From positions 30,001 to 94,000 of the forward strand of contig JAJOZX010008806.1 in the NCBI GenBank assembly GCA_023014485.1: a stretch of 64,000 nt of DNA. Reading direction: 5' to 3'. Both the position numbers and the translations under genes were made by a program. Source of the stretch: Bathynomus jamesi. Its lineage: Eukaryota; Arthropoda; Malacostraca; Isopoda; Cirolanidae. Position 1 is the first letter of the stretch, and each line of letters opens with the position of its first letter. The notes under the pieces are model-generated. The model saw only the letters and a list, made by a program, of their open reading frames with translations. It had not been told where the DNA came from and ran no database searches. Below, one piece after another: positions 53,673 to 63,599 of the stretch.

Positions 53673-53857
53673 GCGTTAGAGAGTTAGACAGAAAAGGAAT
53701 AAGAATGATTTATGCACTATACTGGATAAGAGTACATGAACATAATTCTTTACGTGAAAAAGTTTGCGTTAGAGAGTTAGACAGAAAAGGAATAAGAATG
53801 ATTTATGCACTATACTGGATAAGAGTACATGAACATAATTCTTTACGTGAAAAAGTA
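53673..53857 (+). repeat. Perfect 93-bp tandem duplication
   Basis: GCGTTAGAGAGTTAGACAGA begins at 53673 and again at 53766, and the two 93-bp units look identical. Because 93 is divisible by three, the frame at 53651-53917 repeats a 31-residue block. The frame has no recognisable product; the duplication is recent. Confidence 0.9.
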
Positions 53858-53919
53858 GCCAGGAATGTGTTCATTGTGTTCATAATAGGGTTTTTTATCA
53901 ACTGCATTAACTTATGACA

Positions 53920-54455
53920 ACGAATGTCATACTCTATCTACTATTGTCCATTTTAATTTCACTTCCATTGAAATTAATGGAATTTAAATGGAACGTGAAT
54001 GTAAATGGAAGGACCATTTGTTTTTCTATTTTTTAAAAAGTTACGTTCACGAGTATGAAAAAAAAGAGTTTTGTAAATGAGTTTTAACCTCGAGTTTTTA
54101 AATCAAACTCATCATCAAACTCGTACTTTAATTGCTCATACTTTTACCGCGGGATCGAGAATAAAAATATTGAGTCAATCACTCAATTTCATTTTTTCAT
54201 CATCATCAACACTTTTCCTTTTCAGTGTGCGCTCTTCAAAACCTGTTTCTCCTCAGTGGTTCACACTGATACAAAAATGTTCACTGAATTACAAAAGGCG
54301 CGTTATTTTAAGTAAATTCAATTTACTTTCTTCATTGTTTGTTTGGATAATATATTTTGTCGACCCTTGGAAGCTTATTATGTATGCTTCAAGTTGATTG
54401 AATTCACTCTTTACAGAAATACTCAAAAGAGTTATTTACAGAGAAACACTCTGTA
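53920..54455. other. Unannotated sequence
   Basis: A 106-codon frame at 54077-54397 has no recognisable motif. I do not support it as a gene. Confidence 0.45.
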
Positions 54456-54459
54456 GTGT

Positions 54460-54495
54460 TTATATATATATATATATATATGGGAATGTCAGTGT

Positions 54496-54550
<55 letters not shown>
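54460..54550. repeat. (TA)n tracts
   Basis: Two TA tracts separated by about 20 bp; they create false Ile-Tyr frames on both strands. Confidence 0.95.
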
Positions 54551-54553
<3 letters not shown>

Positions 54554-54859
54554 ACGGAGGGGACTGTAGACACCAATCGACCAGGGAAGTACTGCTGGAT
54601 GGACGTTGGGCAGGAGACAGGGGGTGTTGGAACTCCCATTTCTCCTGTCACTGTCCTCTTTAGTTGCTCTTGTTCCTTGTTTCAGCTACCTTGTGAGCAG
54701 TCCAGCATGCTCGCAAATACACACTACTCCCTTTATTCTTCACTACACATATATACATTTTACACACTACACACTCTTTGCAAAAATTCTATATACTCGT
54801 ATATAAAGAAAAAGGTATCACGAGCCTCGGAGATCTTGATTTCTTATAAAGAGGGATAT

Positions 54860-54863
54860 TTTG

Positions 54864-54896
<33 letters not shown>

Positions 54897-54997
54897 CTAT
54901 ACTCGTATGTGTTATAAGTATTATAGAAAGCTACAATAACCGTAAATTGGTTTTATACAGAGACTGAACCTCTTATGTGCTGCACGTTTTACTTCAG

Positions 54998-55057
<60 letters not shown>
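54860..55057. repeat. (TG)n(CG)n and (CT)n microsatellites
   Basis: TG/CG repeats at 54862-54896, CT repeats at 55001-55057. Confidence 0.95.
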
Positions 55058-55060
<3 letters not shown>

Positions 55061-55070
55061 ACCTAGTTCT

Positions 55071-55640
55071 TTACTGTAAATAATTCGTTTGGGTGTCTCG
55101 TAGTGCGTTCCATAAGTTCCATAAGGGGTGAGTGCGCCCTTTTATTGCGCGGTCGCTGTTCTCTTTCTTGCCTTTTGGGGAAGTGATTTGCATGAAGGTG
55201 ATAATTCCCTCCGATGACCTTACCCAACCAAGAAGGGCCAAATTAGACCCATGGAGACAAACGCTTGTGCAAAGCCTCACCTCGGGAGTGCCCTTTGGAG
55301 CCGTCAATCATCTTTCTCTATCGGAGGATGATGGCGAAGGAGGGCTCGAATGCCGAACTCGTGTTCGCACTTTGTTTCCGATCGAATTGGCCACCTTCCG
55401 CTAATGGGGCGGAATAGTCCTGTCAATTATATTAGTATTGCGGATGGTTACTGCGAGCATCGGTGGGTCAATTTGTCAGAATGTTTTATTTGTTTAGCAG
55501 CGGGACAGAACATCTTTTGTAAGCAGCAAAGGTATCACATAATTGGCACCCGGAGCGAGGATGGTTTCGTAAGTAAACATTTTACAAAACCTTTTCTTCG
55601 CCATTTTCTCTCAGGTAGAAAGGGATAAAATATATTGATT
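55071..55640 (+). other. Mixed-composition segment with overlapping open frames, product unknown
   Basis: Two plus-strand frames (55132-55404 and 55350-55628) and one minus-strand frame overlap here, in base composition less AT-rich than the surroundings. I recognise no domain. It could be a decayed or single-exon piece of a host gene, but nothing confirms this. Confidence 0.25.
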
Positions 55641-55649
55641 GTTTTTCAG

Positions 55650-55845
55650 ATATTTGTTCTGATACATCAAAGTATATGAAATTTATAACTTCTTCGTCGT
55701 GAACTGGAAAGAACGACCTGCTAAAAAGCACTTTTAAAGTAACAAATTATTTTTAGTGATTCTTATATAGCCACAGCTTCAAATTTTCTTTATCATGAAT
55801 CCTTGGTGTGAACATCTTTCTTAATTAATACTTTTATATATATAT

Positions 55846-55893
<48 letters not shown>

Positions 55894-57120
55894 CTCGCGC
55901 GCGCGCGTGCATTTTCATGAAAATAAATATACCAACGCATTTTAGCTTTGCCGTATGAGTTGTTCAAACTATTTATTCAAACTACTGTAATTTAGTTTAA
56001 CTTCTCAACTGAGTTAAATATACAAAACTATTAAAAACTTAGAAGCCACATTTTTATCTTCTGTAATTGTAAATCGTAAATAATACAAAAAGATTTTGTA
56101 TTAACGAGCGTATAAAGTCTAATGTCATAAATTCTTAAAAAGAACTTTTTGATATTTGCTTTATTCGTTTGTCGAATATTTTTAGTATTACTTTGATTTA
56201 CGACATTTATCAGACACCCGAAAAGGAAGGTATTAATCGTTGAAACTAACCTCAAAACTCAATTACAAATATATATGTATAATAAATCTAAACTTGGTAA
56301 AGATTGAAATTTTTTGAGAAAATGAATTCGAAATTTTTTTTTTTGTGTTCTCTTTAATCAAAATTTTTTTTGACAAACTTGAGTGGATCTGAAAATACAA
56401 CGCATACAATACCTAAAAACAATTAACGTATTTTAACAATTACACGTACGTAACTTTAAATCATTCGGATCCCCCCCTTTTTTTTTAATTATTAATATAT
56501 TTAACCGTATGGAAGGTGAAGTTAACGTAAATTTTTGTTTTTTTTGCACCCAAACTACTTGTAAGGCAAGTGATTATTATTTTTTTTTTTCAAAATTCAG
56601 TTTTTGATTTAAGATAAAAAATATATATTTGTAAAATATCATAATTTAAATAGATTAAAATCTTTATCGCTTATCTGAAAAATTCATTTTTTAATAAAGT
56701 TAAAAAAGAAAAAGGTATTTATATGACCACTAAATGGGTATAAAATGGGTATTTATCTTTTCACAAAACAAAGAAAGAATACGCATGTGTGTCTATATAT
56801 ATAATATATATATATATATAATATATATATATATATAAGTGAATTTTAAGAACGTAATTCCAAAATATAAAATTACAAATGCATTAAAAAGAGAAGTTGT
56901 AAATAAAATAAATATATCATTGTGTCATACGGGAAATAAGACGGAACGCTCTCTCTCTCTATCTATCTATCTGGTGTCTGTTCTTAGATTTAATCCGAAA
57001 CAAAACACTATCGCGGAAATGAATACAACACTTGAAATAGTTTTCGCTGAACTAGTGTCGATATTTTAAAGCATCTTATTTTGCTGCAAATTAACTGTGA
57101 TTAGGAATACAAAGATAACT
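55650..57120. other. AT-rich sequence with TA/TG/CG microsatellites
   Basis: TA, TG and CG repeats at 55836-55909 and TA at 56800-56838. No gene is recognised. Confidence 0.6.
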
Positions 57121-57127
57121 AAAAGAC

Positions 57128-57128
57128 T

Positions 57129-57180
<52 letters not shown>

Positions 57181-57206
57181 ATATAATATATATATATATA
57201 TATATA
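57128..57206. repeat. (CA)n(TA)n microsatellite
   Basis: CA then interrupted TA repeats. Confidence 0.95.
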
Positions 57207-57354
57207 CCAAAATATAGCAGTTACATAATAAGAAATCGAAACTAAAATGGTCACAAAATTAGGTTTGAGACACAAAAAATGGTTAAAACCTATCCAGAAT
57301 AATAATCCCAATTATTTCGTTTTATTAAAATTAAATGTTATTATTTGTTGGAGT

Positions 57355-57622
57355 GAATACATGGCCAAGACAGCATACCATAGCCCCACAAGGCTAAGAC
57401 AGCACTACATGACCAAGAGAGCATACCATGGCCTACAAGGCCAAGACAGCACTACATGACCAAGACAGCATACCATGGCCCCACAAGGCCAAGACAGCAC
57501 TGCATGGCCAAGACAGCATACCATGGCCCACAAGGCCAAGACAGCACTACATAGCCAAGACAACATACAATGGCCTCACAAGGCCAAGACAGCACTACAT
57601 GGCCAAGACAGCATACCAAACA
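57355..57622 (+). repeat. CATGGCCAAGACAGCAT minisatellite
   Basis: About five units of roughly 50 bp, each with two related halves: CCAAGACAGCATACCATGGC and CAAGGCCAAGACAGCACTAC. The overlapping frames are by-products. Confidence 0.92.
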
Positions 57623-57635
57623 GCATACCGAAAAC

Positions 57636-57725
57636 CCTGGACCTTGATTTTTGGCTCTCTTCTTCTTTTATTGGGGTGGGGGCACTTTTGCGGGCATTCG
57701 CCTTGGCCCCTTCCTTCCTGCATAA
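57636..57725 (+). repeat. Dispersed GC-rich motif (family G), copy 4
   Basis: TTTTTGGCTCTCTTCTTCTT, a G-run, GGGCACTTTTGCGGGCATTC and GCCTTGGCCCCTTCCTTCCT. Together with the inverted copies at 53442 and 63905 it defines the order of the unit. Confidence 0.8.
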
Positions 57726-57729
57726 AAAC

Positions 57730-58050
57730 AATGTTGCAGCTTTAGAATGGGGAAGAAATTTGGGACATTTTCACGTTTCTTGCAAAGATTTTAAATTTTT
57801 ACAAATTTTTAATAAAATAATTTATTAGTTTTTAACTTTTTAATTCGAAACACAGAAATAAAGTCATAAAAAAAATAAAGTCATATCGATTCCATTAAAA
57901 ATTATATAATTTATATTTAATTCTTTTTTAAATTATTAAAAAAATAAAATTAATAGAATAAAATTTAATTTAAAAATCATTAAAATTCTCGCCTTGATTT
58001 TAAGCAATAGTTTTTTTTTTCATTTCTTTATATATGAATCGTCTCCATAC
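57730..58050. other. AT-rich sequence
   Basis: No gene is seen. Confidence 0.5.
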
Positions 58051-58056
58051 ATGCAT

Positions 58057-58057
58057 T

Positions 58058-58095
<38 letters not shown>

Positions 58096-58101
58096 CTCTC
58101 T
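58057..58101. repeat. (CT)n microsatellite
   Basis: A CT run with one interruption. Confidence 0.95.
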
Positions 58102-58489
58102 ATTCGCAGCTGGATTCGAGGCTTCCCATCACTGGAAGCAGATCCTGAGCGAAGAAATAATAGAAGAGAGCTAAAAACAAAGCAGTCAATGTTTTAAATT
58201 TAATGGCACCATCAACATTCCATTGAAGTAATGTTTTTCTTCTGTTTGTTTGCCTTTGTTTCCATTTGACTTTTGCGTGAGAGATTCACATTCGATTTTC
58301 CTTCATCGAAAGAATAGAAATATTGATGCATTTATTTATAGGTCAGAAAATCATCTTAATATTCAAGAAGGAAAAAATGGTGGCAGCGGTTTTTTTATAA
58401 AGGAATGACAAATTGGAACACTTTCACACAAATTGTACTCATTCATGTTATTTTACTTGTTATTTTGACACTGTATCACGCATATATAC

Positions 58490-58682
58490 AGGGTGCTTTA
58501 AAAAAATTTCACCACTTATATGGGGAGTATTACCGAGGGAAAGGTGTCTTAAAACAATTGACGAGGCATTTCGACGATTCAGAACTTGTGTTGATACTGA
58601 TGGCGAGCATGTTGAAATTCATGGATAAATATATAAACAATAAATATACAGTATTGAAATATATTTTTGAAGCACCCCATAC
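58490..58682 (+). mobile_element. Tc1/mariner-like short element with transposase C-terminal remnant
   Basis: The left end CAGGGTGCTTTAAAAAAAT has a weak inverse at the right (GAAGCACCCCATA). The interior in one frame reads LPRERCLKTIDEAFRRFRTC with VDTDGEHVEIHG, which resembles C-terminal ends of mariner-like transposases as I remember them. It is probably an internal-deletion derivative. Confidence 0.55.
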
Positions 58683-58715
58683 TAAGTGGTAACATTTTTT
58701 CAACACCTTCTATAT

Positions 58716-58753
<38 letters not shown>
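58716..58753. repeat. (AG)n microsatellite
   Basis: An AG run. Confidence 0.95.
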
Positions 58754-58755
<2 letters not shown>

Positions 58756-58759
58756 AAAA

Positions 58760-59457
58760 AATAATTTGTATGAGAGACGCAAAACTAATTACAAAATACA
58801 AAAAGATAACAACCAGGAAACTCATTTCCCCACTGCGTGGGGGTGAATGTGCGTACCCTGAGGATCATCTGAGCCCAAGCAGAAACAAGGTAAGTGGCCG
58901 GCCTAACCCCACCCGATACCAGCACCAGCTGGGAGTAAACTCAAAACCTCACCAACCAGAGCTACCCAGACGCTCACAAAATATACCCAAAGATTGCTAA
59001 ATTTGTCTTCTTAATGAATGCTAAATACTAATACTATCGTAATAGTCTATACATAATAAACATGTCAACAGAAAATATAACATCCAAGGCATTAATCATG
59101 CTACTATTTTCGCCAAAGTTCCTACTATTCGACACGACTGTACATATTTCGCTGAAACCAAAAGTCAGTTGTGAAATTTAATAACACTAATTAAAACACA
59201 ATTAAAAGGAAATAAAAAAAAATTTGATGTTCGGAGTGGCAGCTAAATTTTTAAGTGTCATACCAAGAAATCCTGTTATCACTATTTCTATCACTATTTT
59301 AATGTTATAATATAAAGCGCAGTAAAAGTAATTGACGAGCGTTTATGCTCATTTTGCCAGGAGTCGTTTCAATCATTATTCAACTCTTCCTTTATAATCA
59401 TCGCCATTTGCGGGAAGTCATTATATAACATGGCAGCGAGAAACTCGTTTTGCTCAT

Positions 59458-59494
<37 letters not shown>

Positions 59495-59660
59495 TATAAC
59501 AGTGGTTGGAGCACCATCTTTGAATAGTTTTAAAAATCGTTTGGAATAAGTGGTAGAGCAGGGAGCGGATTCTGTATGATCACAGAGCAATGGCACTGAA
59601 TCATTAAGAAGACTAGCTTATTCAGATCTGACTATAGAGGCTTAAGCCTGCAGTCAGAAA
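58760..59660. other. Unannotated sequence with one (TA)n tract
   Basis: The 76-codon frame at 58770-59000 has no recognisable motif. TA repeats at 59460-59491. Confidence 0.5.
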
Positions 59661-59689
59661 ATTCATAAGGTATATCATAATAATAATAA

Positions 59690-60510
59690 TTTAACTCCCT
59701 CTATCAATTTTACAGATGAAATAGAAAAAGACTCATCAATCCCATTTTTAGATGTTTTAAATATAGGTATGGAAAAAGTTTAAGTACAATATTTACAGAA
59801 AACCTACTAATAATATTAATTGTTTCTATGTACATTACATTATTATTCTGCCCACCACATTAACGTAAAACGAACCGTTCTTTCTACTTCGTTCCTAAGA
59901 GCTTACGAATTTGTAGCCCAGAGTTCACTGATGATGAAATTAGAAAATATATAAAATTGCGTTTGATTAAAATATCCAAAGAACTGCGTAGATAAATCTT
60001 TAAAAATGGCAAAGAAAAAACCTTCTACGAGTAAAAGACAAGACTACTTATACCACAAAAAACGTCTTAGCGTTACCATTTAGAGAAAATTTCTTTGATC
60101 TGCCGAAACTGCTGAGGACTTTTAACGTAAATATCGCGTTCAGAAATGTAGATGTAATTAAGAATTCATTGATTAAAAACTCCCCTTTAAGTGAACAAGG
60201 TTGCGTATAAAATTCCACGCACAATATGTAATAAATTTTACATTGGTCAAACTGGCAAGACGCTTGAGTTACGTATTAAGCAGCATAAATACAGTATAAG
60301 AACCGGCCAGGAATCCAACGCCATTTCATTCACGTAAGAGATATAATCATCCCAATGACTGGAAAAATGCCTCCAAATTAAGTTTTAGTAAATCTATTGT
60401 TAATAGAAATATACTTGAATCGAGTGTGATCAAGAATAATGTTGATTTTGTTCTTAATATTAGCCCTGGGCTTTATAAATTAGACTCGTACATTGCTAAA
60501 AAAGTGTGTA
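59690..60510 (+). pseudogene. Penelope-like retroelement: RT C-terminus and GIY-YIG endonuclease
   Basis: Frames in order give SIPFLDVL, FKYNIYRKPTNNINCFYVH, VLSTSFLRAYEF (end of the Penelope polymerase), then CNKFYIGQTGKTLELRIKQH with KYSIRTGQ (GIY-YIG core with the Arg and His of the fold), and SIVNRNILESSVIKNNVDF and GLYKLDSYIAKK at the C-terminus. Several stops and frameshifts are present. The 5' part of the polymerase is missing. A hammerhead-like motif lies about 500 bp downstream, as expected for the terminal repeat of such elements. Confidence 0.85.
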
Positions 60511-61090
60511 TTATTTTGACAGCATTCTTGGCCCTTAATTGTTGCTTTAATTAAATAAATATTATTTTAATAATTGTCAACATTTTATATGTACATTTTA
60601 ATTGTATTATTTCTTTTATATAGTCTTTATGTACTTGATAGTTCATTAGACTTTTGAACAGGTTATCTATTGAAAAAAAATTTGTTTAGATTGTTTTCAG
60701 ATATTCGGAATATTCTGGAAGGAGCACGTGACGACGATTGCACCATGTCTTTTGTTTCCTTAGATTCTTGCCAATTAATTGCCTGTTTTTAATTAAATAC
60801 TATTTCTAATAACTGTTATAATAATTTTTGTTTTGTGTACATGTTAATTGTCTAATTTCACTTATATAGTTTTTATGTATTCAATAATTTAGTAGCCTTT
60901 AGATTAAGTTATCTATTGGGGAAAAAATCTTTAGATTGTTTTTTTGTTTTTAAATTGAGTTGCCTATTGAGGAATTTTTCGCTCGTGTATTTAACTCAGT
61001 TACTTGGTAAATTCTGTCTATTTCTTTCTTGTCCCTGAAGATGTGAATATATCACGAAAGCGCTCGGATTTCGTGTTTACTTTTTGTACT
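60511..61090 (+). mobile_element. Penelope-like 3' region with internal duplication
   Basis: Two diverged copies of a block with TTAATTAAAT, ATTTAATTGTATTATTTC- and AGGTTATCTATTG-like motifs (about 60540-60680 and 60780-60930) precede the hammerhead-like motif. This may be the untranslated part of the Penelope element. Confidence 0.5.
61035..61065 (+). ncRNA. Hammerhead-ribozyme-like motif
   Basis: Core CTGAAGA at 61035-61041, stem II (GTGA paired with TCAC across ATATA) and GAAA at 61056-61059, then GCGCTCGGATTTC. The variable base of C-U-G-A-N-G-A is A here. Stem III is not clear by eye. Its location at the end of a Penelope-like element supports the call. Confidence 0.5.
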
Positions 61091-61097
61091 GTACAGT

Positions 61098-61106
61098 ATA
61101 TATATA

Positions 61107-61151
<45 letters not shown>
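61098..61151. repeat. (TA)n tract
   Basis: TA repeats. Confidence 0.95.
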
Positions 61152-61152
<1 letters not shown>

Positions 61153-61241
61153 TTATTTTAATTCTAAAAGGCCCCTGAAGCACTTATAAAAATTCAATAC
61201 AGTTCTCGTCATATTTTTTATGAGACATACTCTACTACTTA

Positions 61242-61437
61242 CCGTATTTCCCGGCGTATAACGCGCACTTTTTTTTCCCCCAAAATACTCCAAAAATCAC
61301 CGTGCGTTAAAATTAACTCGTTAAAATTGTACATGTGAAGTGAGGTTAGACTTAGGAGATATATTTTTTCCTACATTTTTATTTTCCTAAATTTTCTCTT
61401 CAAAATTAGGGTGCGCGTTATACGCCGGGAAATACGG
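61242..61437. mobile_element. MITE with CCGTATTTCCCGGCGTATAA ends
   Basis: The left end CCGTATTTCCCGGCGTATAA with CGCGCAC is exactly inverted at the right (GTGCGCGTTATACGCCGGGA with AATACGG). TA flanks both sides. The end sequence type is widespread in animals; the superfamily is not certain to me. Confidence 0.88.
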
Positions 61438-61836
61438 TAATCTATAAACATCTATAATGTATAATGACATAATGACTTACAACAATAACAAATAATATAT
61501 ATGGAGGATATAGTGACTGTCCAATGATTCACAATATTCCAAACTGTGATCAGTCTTTCTTTTCTTCATACGAAGGACAGGGAGAACTTGATTCCTACGG
61601 TGGTCTGTAGCTTAAATTTTCCTTCCTCGCGTACTGACCAGCCATCTAGGACGTTTTGGCGCCGACATTTTGGCGCTGGACGTTTTGGGCTGCCGTTTGG
61701 GCGCCACCGTTTGGGCGCGGAGCCGGTTTGGCGCCGCCGTTAATTAGTATTAGTATTAAGTAGTAATACTTGGTTATTAACCTGAAGTGCTGTCTGTCTT
61801 TTCAGATAAGTTGTGGTGTTGCCCTTAATAGCATAA

Positions 61837-62019
61837 ATGTCTGAAAATATATCAAGTAAGAAAGGGAAACAGAAGTTTTCACATAATGGATATTTGTATG
61901 TGTTTGATAAATGTAGCAAGCGCGACCCTTCGTTACTTTTTTGGCGGTGCGAGCAAAAGAGTCAGTGTATTATAAGGTGTATATATAATATGGGTACTTT
62001 TCCGTTATCTGCCCATTGA
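61837..62019 (+). CDS. FLYWCH-type zinc-finger frame inside the Mutator-like element
   Basis: The 60-codon frame starts at an ATG after 190 bp of element leader. KQKFSHNGYLYVFDKCSKRD then LFWRCEQKSQC has the FLYWCH pattern: hydrophobic-G-Y-x-Y, FWRC and a second Cys five residues on. The expected HxH further downstream is missing because the frame runs into the palindrome at 62025. FLYWCH domains often precede the transposase of Mutator-like elements. It is probably a truncated N-terminus, and whether it is expressed is unknown. Confidence 0.7.
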   Translation: MSENISSKKGKQKFSHNGYLYVFDKCSKRDPSLLFWRCEQKSQCIIRCIYNMGTFPLSAH

Positions 62020-62024
62020 CGATT

Positions 62025-62205
62025 GGTTAGGTTCAGTCATGATATTTTCGTTAAAACTAACAAAAATATCACAACTTAACCTAACCAATCGTCACTGCCC
62101 GGTTAGGTCAACTGTACGCCCTTGACGATTGGTTAGGTTAAGTCGTGATATTTTCGTTAGTTTTAACAAAAATATCACGACTTAACCTAACCAATCGTCA
62201 AACGG
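62025..62205. repeat. Two tandem palindromes with TTAGG-like core (core copy 6)
   Basis: Two units, each TGACGATTGGTTAGGTT to AACCTAACCAATCGTCA with AACGAAAATATCACGACTTA-like arms, are joined by CTGCCCGGTTAGGTCAACTG and TACGCCCT. The same joint (GGGCGTACAGTTGACC in inverse) is in all other copies of the core. Confidence 0.9.
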
Positions 62206-62317
62206 CGCCCAAACGGCGGCGCCAGAACGTCGGCGCAAAAACGTCGGCGCCAAAACGTCCCATTCCGACTGACCAGCATTGCCACTCCTGAAAGACAAAA
62301 TTTTCAAGACAAACATA

Positions 62318-62539
62318 AGGTTGCTACTATAGTTGCTACTATAGTATGCGGTCTAGCTACGATTCGGCGGTCTACCTTTTAATTATAGCTTCTTATCTTG
62401 TTTACTAATTGCTTGTTTACGTCCCAATGTCAATCGCCTTTGACGATTGGTTAGGTTTAGTCATGATATTTTTGTTAGTTTTAACGAAAATATCATGACT
62501 AAACCAATCGTAGGTACACCGCATACTATGGTAGCACCT
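62318..62539. mobile_element. Palindromic element with ACTATAGTATGCGGT ends (core copy 7)
   Basis: AGGTTGCTACTATAGTTGCT and ACTATAGTATGCGGT at the left match the inverse of ACCGCATACTATGGTAGCAC at the right. The centre holds the TGACGATTGGTTAGGTTTAG palindrome. These are a fourth type of end around the shared core. GTTGCTACTATA is duplicated at the left end. Confidence 0.78.
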
Positions 62540-62696
62540 ATAAATTTTTCAAGGTACTGGTAATCCGCTACTATGTGATTATTTTCATTAGAACTTAAAA
62601 TTAAAATAAATCTGCAATACACCTTTATACTGATTGTTTTGTCGAGTCGATTTTTCAAGGTCGCGTAAAATTCTCAAGGAGTAATAATGATTGGGG

Positions 62697-62895
62697 TTGT
62701 TTAACCTCCTTCGCAACATCGAAGGTCATATGACGGAGGAGACCTACTACAGCTTTACGTGGGATCCGAACCACGGGTCGCTACATAATCTGGACACGGA
62801 GGACGGTCTCCCATCCAACTACTACCCAGACCCAATGTCGCTTAACTTCGCTGATCAAGGGGAAGCGGTGTTACGACATTGGCTACGACGTAGCC
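62697..62895 (-). mobile_element. 5S-rRNA-derived SINE, copy 3
   Basis: The minus strand contains GTAACACCGCTTCCCCTTGA, GATCAGCGAAGTTAAGCGAC and GTAGTTGGATGGGAGACCGT, then ACCCGTGGTTCGGATCCCAC and ATGACCTTCGATGTTGCGAA. It is the best preserved of the three. The 88-codon plus-strand frame is a shadow. Confidence 0.87.
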
Positions 62896-63062
62896 AATCA
62901 CAAGGAGTGTCAACGCTGGTACTGACAGCACACCTTCACTTAAAAATAAAAATTTAGTTATAGGAAACGACCTATAGGAAACGACCTATAGGAAACAATA
63001 GAGCCAAACTTTGCTTTAGTTACTTGTAATACATATTATTAGAAACAAAATCTTTTGTAAGT

Positions 63063-63148
63063 ATGAAATGAGGGGCGTCGACAAGCTTGACCTTCTTGAA
63101 ATGAGGAATCATCGCACGGAACATTTGAAAGGTTGAAAGGTTGATTTA
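63063..63148 (+). mobile_element. CCCH-LINE family 3' end fragment
   Basis: GGGGCGTCGACAAGCTTGAC, GAAATGAGGAATCATCGCAC and GAACATTTGAAAGGTTGAAA match the copy B 3' end at 13684-13747. Confidence 0.8.
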
Positions 63149-63235
63149 AAATATAAATCACATAAATTTTTGCAAATACGAGTAAAAAAAAAAGTCGTTG
63201 GCGCATTTTAAGTTTGTAAATCAAGTATATTTTGA

Positions 63236-63580
63236 GTGTTTATTTGGTTTAACGTTGGTTTAACGCTGGTTAACGTTGGTTCAACGTTTGATTTAACGTT
63301 GGTTTATTTTTACCAGCTGTCTGATTTAATATGAAATAAAATTAAATAAAATTAAATAAAATCCATCAAAATTGAAAAATTGTTTGAAAGGAATCGAGTC
63401 AGTAAAAATAATTAAAAAAACATGAACGTTAGTTTGACGTACGTTGGTTTAACGTTGGTTCAACGTTTGATTTAACGTTGGTTAACGTTGGTTCAACGTT
63501 TGATTTAACGTTGGTTAACGTTCGTTCAACGTTGGTCCAACGTTTGATTTAACGTTGGTTAACGTTGGTTCAACGTTTTG
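63236..63580 (+). repeat. AACGTTGGTT minisatellite
   Basis: Two blocks (63251-63305 and 63424-63577) of TTAACGTTGGTT and TTCAACGTTTGAT units, separated by about 120 bp of AT-rich DNA. Each AACGTT is self-complementary. Confidence 0.9.
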
Positions 63581-63599
63581 GTGCATCAAAGATATAACA

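Larger units (their letters stand above)
61643..62267 (+). mobile_element. Short Mutator-like element with GGCGCC-rich ends
   Basis: Long, imperfect terminal inverted repeats begin near GGACGTTTTGGCGCCGACAT on the left and the inverse of GGACGTTTTGGCGCCGACGT on the right, built of GGCGCC and ACGTTTT units. The exact 10-bp direct repeat ACTGACCAGC flanks the element (61633-61642 and 62268-62277). Long ends, a 9-10 bp duplication and a FLYWCH frame inside together point to a Mutator-like element. The transposase itself is missing and a palindrome pair occupies the 3' half. Confidence 0.82.

Noticed and set aside
54398..54967. A 189-codon frame as a gene
   Set aside because: Much of it is Ile-Tyr from TA repeats and Val-Cys from TG repeats; no domain remains when these are removed.
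55132..55628. A host gene with two exons
   Set aside because: The frames overlap in different phases and I see no recognisable domain or splice logic; kept only as a low-confidence region.
62691..62957. An 88-codon forward open frame
   Set aside because: It lies on the opposite strand of a 5S-derived SINE; the frame is a shadow of the conserved 5S box sequences.
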